The notes under the pieces: generated by a model
Told to the model about the DNA's origin: nothing
Seen by the model: only the letters and a program-made list of their open reading frames with translations
The model's database searches: none
Part shown: piece by piece, positions 5,363 to 8,037 of the stretch
How the letters are laid out: each line of letters starts with the position of its first letter
Numbering within the stretch: the stretch's first letter is position 1
Position numbers and translations under genes: made by a program
From: JBJXFK01 sp046155505
GTDB lineage: Bacteria; Planctomycetota; Phycisphaerae; UBA1845; Fen-1342
NCBI GenBank assembly: GCA_046155505.1
Contig: JBJXFK010000123.1
Span: 1-8,037, forward strand
Direction of reading: 5' to 3'
DNA length: 8,037 nucleotides

Positions 5363-7828
5363 TCAATGCCGAAAGTGCCGCGTGCCGGTCATGATCATGG
5401 CCACGCCGCGTTCGTTGCACAGTGCGATCGTGTCTTCGTCGCGTTTGCTCCCGCCGGGCTGAATGATCGCTGTCACGCCAGCGTCAATCAGATACTTCGG
5501 CCCATCGGAAAATGGGAAGAAAGCGTCACTCGCCGCAACGGGTGCTTGTGCGTTCGCACTGTTCCCTGTTCCCTGTTCCCTGTTCCCTTCTTTCAGGTGC
5601 CCGTTCTCCCGCGCCAGCCACGTCGCTATCCGGCAGCTCATCACGCGGCTCATCTGCCCCGCTCCGTTGCCTAGCAGCTTCCCATCCTGCACCAGTGTGA
5701 TCGCATTGCTTTTCGTATGTTTGCAGATCAGCCACGCGAGCCGCAGGTCGGCCATCTCGGCTTCGGTTGGCTGACGCTCGGTCACCACCTTCCACTGCTC
5801 TTCATTCAGCCCCAGGACGTTCGGCGACTGAACCAGCATCCCGCCCGCGATGCTGCGATATTGCAACTCGCTTGCATCGGGCGGCACGGTCATATCGCCC
5901 ACGGCCAGCAGCCGCACGTTCGCGCCCCACTTCTTCTTCGGCGGGTCCGGGATCCCCTCCGTCGTTTTCGCCGTCCCTCGAATGACCTCGACCGCGTCGT
6001 CGCTGAACGAGGGTGCGATCCACACCTCGACGAAAAACCCACCGGGTGCATAACTCGCGCCGGCTTCTTTCAGCGGCTTGCCGAACCGGTCATATGTCTC
6101 CATTACGGTCGCCGCGAACGCGGCATCGACGGGAAAGTTCACAGCCAGAATTCCGCCCATTGCGGCATTCGGATCGCCGAGGTACGCGCGGCGATACGCG
6201 TCGATCGGCTCAGCGGAGATGCCGACGCCGCAGGGGTTGGTGTGTTTGATGAAGACAGCGGTAACGAGGCTGCCGGGATACTCCTGCCGAGAATGCGGTT
6301 CTTGCCCGTCCGGCACCGGTGCTGTGCTATGGGCTTCCAGCCCGCCGCTTGGACGCGCTGTGCTATGGGCTTCCAGCCCGTTCTTTGGACGACGGGCTTC
6401 CAGCCCGTCGCCGCCAGAATCTTCTCCCCGTACCCAATCCCCTTCCTCAAATCCAAATGTCGACGACCAAGTCCACGCATATGCATCGCCCAGCCCGGCA
6501 CGGCTCGCGTTTGTTTCGATGTAATCCCATGTCTCCGCAAACTCGCGCTCATCGCGCATGATCCGATCCCAATATTCCTGCTTCCACACCGGGCCGCTGC
6601 GGCCCATGACTCGATTTACTTCCTTCGCACTGAAGCTCTTGATGCTGTGCATCAGCGTTTCGAGCGACACGGCAGTGTGCTCGTCGATCTTCGAGGTCGT
6701 GAGCAACAAATGAACATGATCCGGCATCACGCACGCGATGTGCAGCCGCATCTTCTTGTCGTGCCAGAACCGGCACGCGGACAAAACTGCGTCGCGCGCT
6801 GGTTCCGCAAGTGTGAAGTTCAGCGTATTGAAGGTGACGAAGTAGCTGCGTCCGACGACTTCGATGTGGGGTAGATAACGGCGTCGATGTTTTTCGCCTC
6901 TCACTTCCGTCCGCGGGCTGGAAGCCCGCGGTCCATCAGAACGGGCTGGAAGCCCATAGCACATGGAGCCAGCCGACAGGCCTGCAATGAGTTTGTCGCT
7001 CGCCCGCCCGATCTCGGCGCAAAGCCCCAGCGCCGCGTCGGCGTCGAGATAGTTGTTGTATGACATTGGCGGGTTTTCGCTCGTCGGCGCGCGATAGCCA
7101 AGTGGCGAACCGACCGCATCGAGGTCCTGGAGGGCTGCAAGCTGGTGCGAATTCTCGCCATATCGAAGCGCCGCGAGTTCTTCGAGAAAGACGCTCCGGA
7201 GATTCATCGTGTATCGGCCCAATTGTGGTGCTCGCGCGAGCCACTCGGCAATGCACGCGTCATATCGGCTCACCGACCATAAAGTGAGCCACGCGTTCTC
7301 GCCACGCCACTGCGAAACTGAATCCTCATTCCAACCTCTCGCGCGGTGTCGCAAGTAGCTCAACACGCCAGTGCGTTCACTTGCAGTCCTCAACACAAAC
7401 ACATGCCTATGATTCTTCGCCGCCGCGCGGAGCAGCGCCACGCCGCCAATATCAATCATCTCAATCGCCTGCTCAAACGTGCAGCTCGGGTCGGCGACCG
7501 TCTTCTCAAATGGATACAAATTCACAACCACCATGTCGATCGGCTTGATTCCCGCCGCTTCGAGTTGCCGCATGTGCTCGGGGTTGTCGCGGTCGGCGAG
7601 GATCGCGGCGTGGATCGCCGGGTGCAGCGTCTTCACGCGCCCGTCGAGCATCTCGCCGCAGCCGGTGAGCGTCTCGACCAGCGTCACCGGAATGCCTGCG
7701 TCGCGCAGCGTGCTGGCCGTGCCGCCGGTCGAGATGATCTCGACGCCGAACTCCGCATGCAGCGCACGCGCAAACTCCACGATCCCGGTCTTGTCCCAAA
7801 CGCTGATGAGGGCGCGGCGGATGTTCAT
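5363..7828 (-). CDS. purH: PurH (AICAR transformylase / IMP cyclohydrolase) interrupted in frame by a RAYT transposase
   Basis: PurH catalyses the last two steps of purine synthesis, AICAR to FAICAR to IMP, in the cytoplasm. The frame is 821 codons, whereas E. coli PurH has 529 residues. The cyclohydrolase domain is complete: STGGTAS (33-39), DGRVKTLHP (62-70), NLYPF (103-107), IDIGG (125-129) and AAAKNH (135-140). The transformylase domain starts with RYGENSHQ (222-229) and MSYNN (255-259), and after the insert continues with IKHTNPCG (527-534, with the key Lys-His), QPTEAE, GAGQMSR (722-728), ASDAFFPF (766-773), IIQPGGS and the terminal RHFRH. Between residues ~288 and ~519 lies a foreign segment encoding a RAYT and REP-derived peptides, entirely without stops. 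A second, ~15-residue insert (about 744-763) comes from a heptamer repeat. No ribosome binding site is visible before the ATG. It could be a working chimera, a recently hit gene or an early pseudogene. Confidence 0.9.
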   Translation of the reverse strand: MNIRRALISVWDKTGIVEFARALHAEFGVEIISTGGTASTLRDAGIPVTLVETLTGCGEMLDGRVKTLHPAIHAAILADRDNPEHMRQLEAAGIKPIDMVVVNLYPFEKTVADPSCTFEQAIEMIDIGGVALLRAAAKNHRHVFVLRTASERTGVLSYLRHRARGWNEDSVSQWRGENAWLTLWSVSRYDACIAEWLARAPQLGRYTMNLRSVFLEELAALRYGENSHQLAALQDLDAVGSPLGYRAPTSENPPMSYNNYLDADAALGLCAEIGRASDKLIAGLSAGSMCYGLPARSDGPRASSPRTEVRGEKHRRRYLPHIEVVGRSYFVTFNTLNFTLAEPARDAVLSACRFWHDKKMRLHIACVMPDHVHLLLTTSKIDEHTAVSLETLMHSIKSFSAKEVNRVMGRSGPVWKQEYWDRIMRDEREFAETWDYIETNASRAGLGDAYAWTWSSTFGFEEGDWVRGEDSGGDGLEARRPKNGLEAHSTARPSGGLEAHSTAPVPDGQEPHSRQEYPGSLVTAVFIKHTNPCGVGISAEPIDAYRRAYLGDPNAAMGGILAVNFPVDAAFAATVMETYDRFGKPLKEAGASYAPGGFFVEVWIAPSFSDDAVEVIRGTAKTTEGIPDPPKKKWGANVRLLAVGDMTVPPDASELQYRSIAGGMLVQSPNVLGLNEEQWKVVTERQPTEAEMADLRLAWLICKHTKSNAITLVQDGKLLGNGAGQMSRVMSCRIATWLARENGHLKEGNREQGTGNSANAQAPVAASDAFFPFSDGPKYLIDAGVTAIIQPGGSKRDEDTIALCNERGVAMIMTGTRHFRH
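5560..5587. repeat. Heptamer tandem repeat inside purH
   Basis: There are four perfect, uninterrupted copies of TGTTCCC (GGGAACA on the coding strand). They encode part of the peptide EGNREQGTGN near residues 747-756, between the GAGQMSR region and ASDAFFPF, where E. coli PurH has a much shorter link. Because 7 is not a multiple of 3, gaining or losing one unit would shift the frame. Confidence 0.92.
6323..6409. repeat. REP cluster on the left side of the RAYT (three copies)
   Basis: GGGCTTCCAGCCC occurs at 6331-6343, 6367-6379 and 6394-6406. Each is a 5-bp stem, GGGCT/AGCCC, with a TCC triloop. The third extends to an 8-bp stem, GACGGGCT/AGCCCGTC (6391-6409). The first two are preceded by TGTGCTAT and repeat with a 36-bp period, a multiple of three, so the extra unit does not shift the purH frame. 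In the purH frame two copies read as GLEAHSTA and the third as GLEARRP. Confidence 0.9.
6434..6904 (-). CDS. REP-associated tyrosine transposase (RAYT) domain, nested in the purH frame
   Basis: This is residues ~309-465 of the purH frame. RAYTs are Y1-family HUH single-strand nucleases related to IS200/IS605 TnpA, which bind and cut REP hairpins. The order of motifs is typical: HRRRYLPHIE (314-323), SYFVTFNTLNF (328-338), a helix ending in MPDHVHLLL (368-376) with the metal-binding HVH, a long helix with MHSIKSFSAKEVN (393-405), GPVWKQEYWDRIM (412-424), and WDYIETNASRAGL (434-446) with the nucleophile candidate Tyr436 in a YxxxN motif. The closing WTWSST motif (453-458) resembles the usual W-x-WSS. 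All catalytic residues are present, so it may be active. The only candidate start of its own is a GTG at 6902-6904, with no convincing ribosome binding site. It has no stop of its own; the frame reads on into PurH. Confidence 0.85.
6911..6963. repeat. REP doublet on the right side of the RAYT, inverted relative to the left cluster
   Basis: GGGCTGGAAGCCC occurs at 6915-6927 and 6943-6955. The first extends to a 9-bp stem, CCGCGGGCT/AGCCCGCGG, with a GGA triloop (6911-6931). The second is followed by ATAGCACA. Read on the minus strand, this doublet matches the left doublet at 6359-6409 along nearly its whole length, including the spacer (TTCTGATGGACC here, TTCTTTGGACGA there). The two therefore act as imperfect terminal inverted repeats of about 52 bp. 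Confidence 0.88.
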
Positions 7829-7860
7829 ATTTTGGATTTTGGATCGCGGATGCGGGATTG
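7829..7860. repeat. Heptamer array directly before the purH start codon
   Basis: On the plus strand the units are ATTTTGG (7829-7835), ATTTTGG (7836-7842), ATCGCGG (7843-7849) and ATGCGGG (7850-7856), then a partial ATTG. The array touches the purH ATG (7826-7828) and takes the place where a ribosome binding site should be. None is visible on the coding strand. Confidence 0.7.
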
Positions 7861-7890
7861 CAAGCGAGTCGGGGCGAATTTCTCGTGGCG

Positions 7891-7932
7891 GGGTTCAGGG
7901 TTCGGGGTTGAGGGTTCAGGGTTCAGGGTCCG
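7891..7932. repeat. GGGTTCA heptamer array
   Basis: Six consecutive 7-bp units can be read: GGGTTCA, GGGTTCG, GGGTTGA, GGGTTCA, GGGTTCA and GGGTCCG. This is the short tandem repeat type common between genes in planctomycetes and cyanobacteria. No gene is seen here. Confidence 0.88.
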
Positions 7933-7988
7933 GACTCGCTGCGCTCGGGGCACTCGCTTGCGCTTCGCGTTCTGATGCGCGAGTCCCA

Positions 7989-8023
7989 ACTCGCTACTCG
8001 CTACTCAAGACTCGCTACTTCCT
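7989..8023. repeat. ACTCGCT heptamer array
   Basis: Units ACTCGCT (7989-7995), ACTCGCT (7996-8002), ACTCAAG (8003-8009), ACTCGCT (8010-8016) and ACTTCCT (8017-8023). The bases between this array and the GGGTTCA array contain two further scattered ACTCGCT motifs (near 7934 and 7952). I see no gene from 7829 to the window end. Confidence 0.85.
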
Positions 8024-8037
8024 CACGGCGTCGCCGC

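Larger units (their letters stand above)
6272..6967 (-). mobile_element. In-frame insertion in purH: RAYT transposase with flanking REPs
   Basis: These bounds (codons 288-519) are my inference. Joining GLSAG (283-287) directly to SLVTAVFIKHT (520-530) restores a plausible PurH, and a GGC codon is present at both junctions. The core bounded by REPs is 6323-6963: TGTGCTAT plus GGGCTTCCAGCCC at the left edge, and the reverse complement at the right edge. That core is 641 bp, not a multiple of three, so the true insertion must include extra bases, or a small change at one junction kept the frame. The 51 bp at 6272-6322, including the palindrome GCACCGGTGC (6313-6322), are of unclear origin. Confidence 0.75.

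Noticed and set aside
5717..6874. Long plus-strand open frame of 385 codons opposite purH
   Set aside because: It lies wholly antisense to recognisable PurH and RAYT sequence, and its product is His/Arg-rich with no family resemblance; it is a GC-rich shadow.
6272..6967. Intein as the explanation of the in-frame insert in purH
   Set aside because: No Cys/Ser at the first junction, no intein blocks and no terminal HN motif. The insert carries a Y1/HUH nuclease and DNA REP hairpins instead.

Overview
The window is GC-rich bacterial DNA. Exported proteins with Asn/Thr/Gly/Pro-rich linkers, short heptanucleotide tandem repeats, REP-type palindromes with GGGCTTCCAGCCC cores and a long PurH suggest a member of the Planctomycetota, perhaps the Phycisphaerae side. 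This is an inference from style, not from a marker gene.

Layout, left to right. (1) The 3' end of an unidentified + strand gene (1-507). (2) About 720 bases without a convincing gene (508-1227), holding several perfect inverted repeats. (3) A divergent pair: a small exported protein of unknown function on the minus strand (1228-1788) and a NeuD/PglD-like sugar O-acyltransferase on the plus strand (1876-2562). (4) A perfect 26-bp inverted repeat (2586-2648) between converging genes, built from two head-to-head REP-like hairpins. (5) A minus-strand two-gene operon with an ATGA overlap: pterin-4a-carbinolamine dehydratase (3792-4121), then a lipoprotein of unknown function (2707-3795). (6) A divergent + strand lipoprotein with a DsbA-like thioredoxin fold (4503-5273). 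(7) A very long minus-strand purH (5363-7828). (8) Three consecutive heptamer repeat arrays upstream of purH (7829-8023).

The main discovery is in purH. The 821-codon open frame is a recognisable bifunctional PurH (IMP cyclohydrolase plus AICAR transformylase). A REP-associated tyrosine transposase (RAYT, Y1/HUH superfamily, with HVH and YxxxN motifs) lies in the same reading frame inside it, just ahead of the AICAR transformylase KHTNPCG motif. Inverted REP doublets flank the transposase. No stop codon interrupts purH, the REPs or the transposase, so the frame predicts a PurH-RAYT-PurH chimera. A second in-frame insert further downstream contains four perfect copies of the 7-bp unit TGTTCCC. 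The hairpin at 2586-2648 has the same short-stem, TCC-triloop design as the REPs around the transposase, so it may be a related repeat.

The other genes are ordinary housekeeping or envelope functions with no obvious shared pathway. Only the dehydratase and the lipoprotein after it look co-transcribed.
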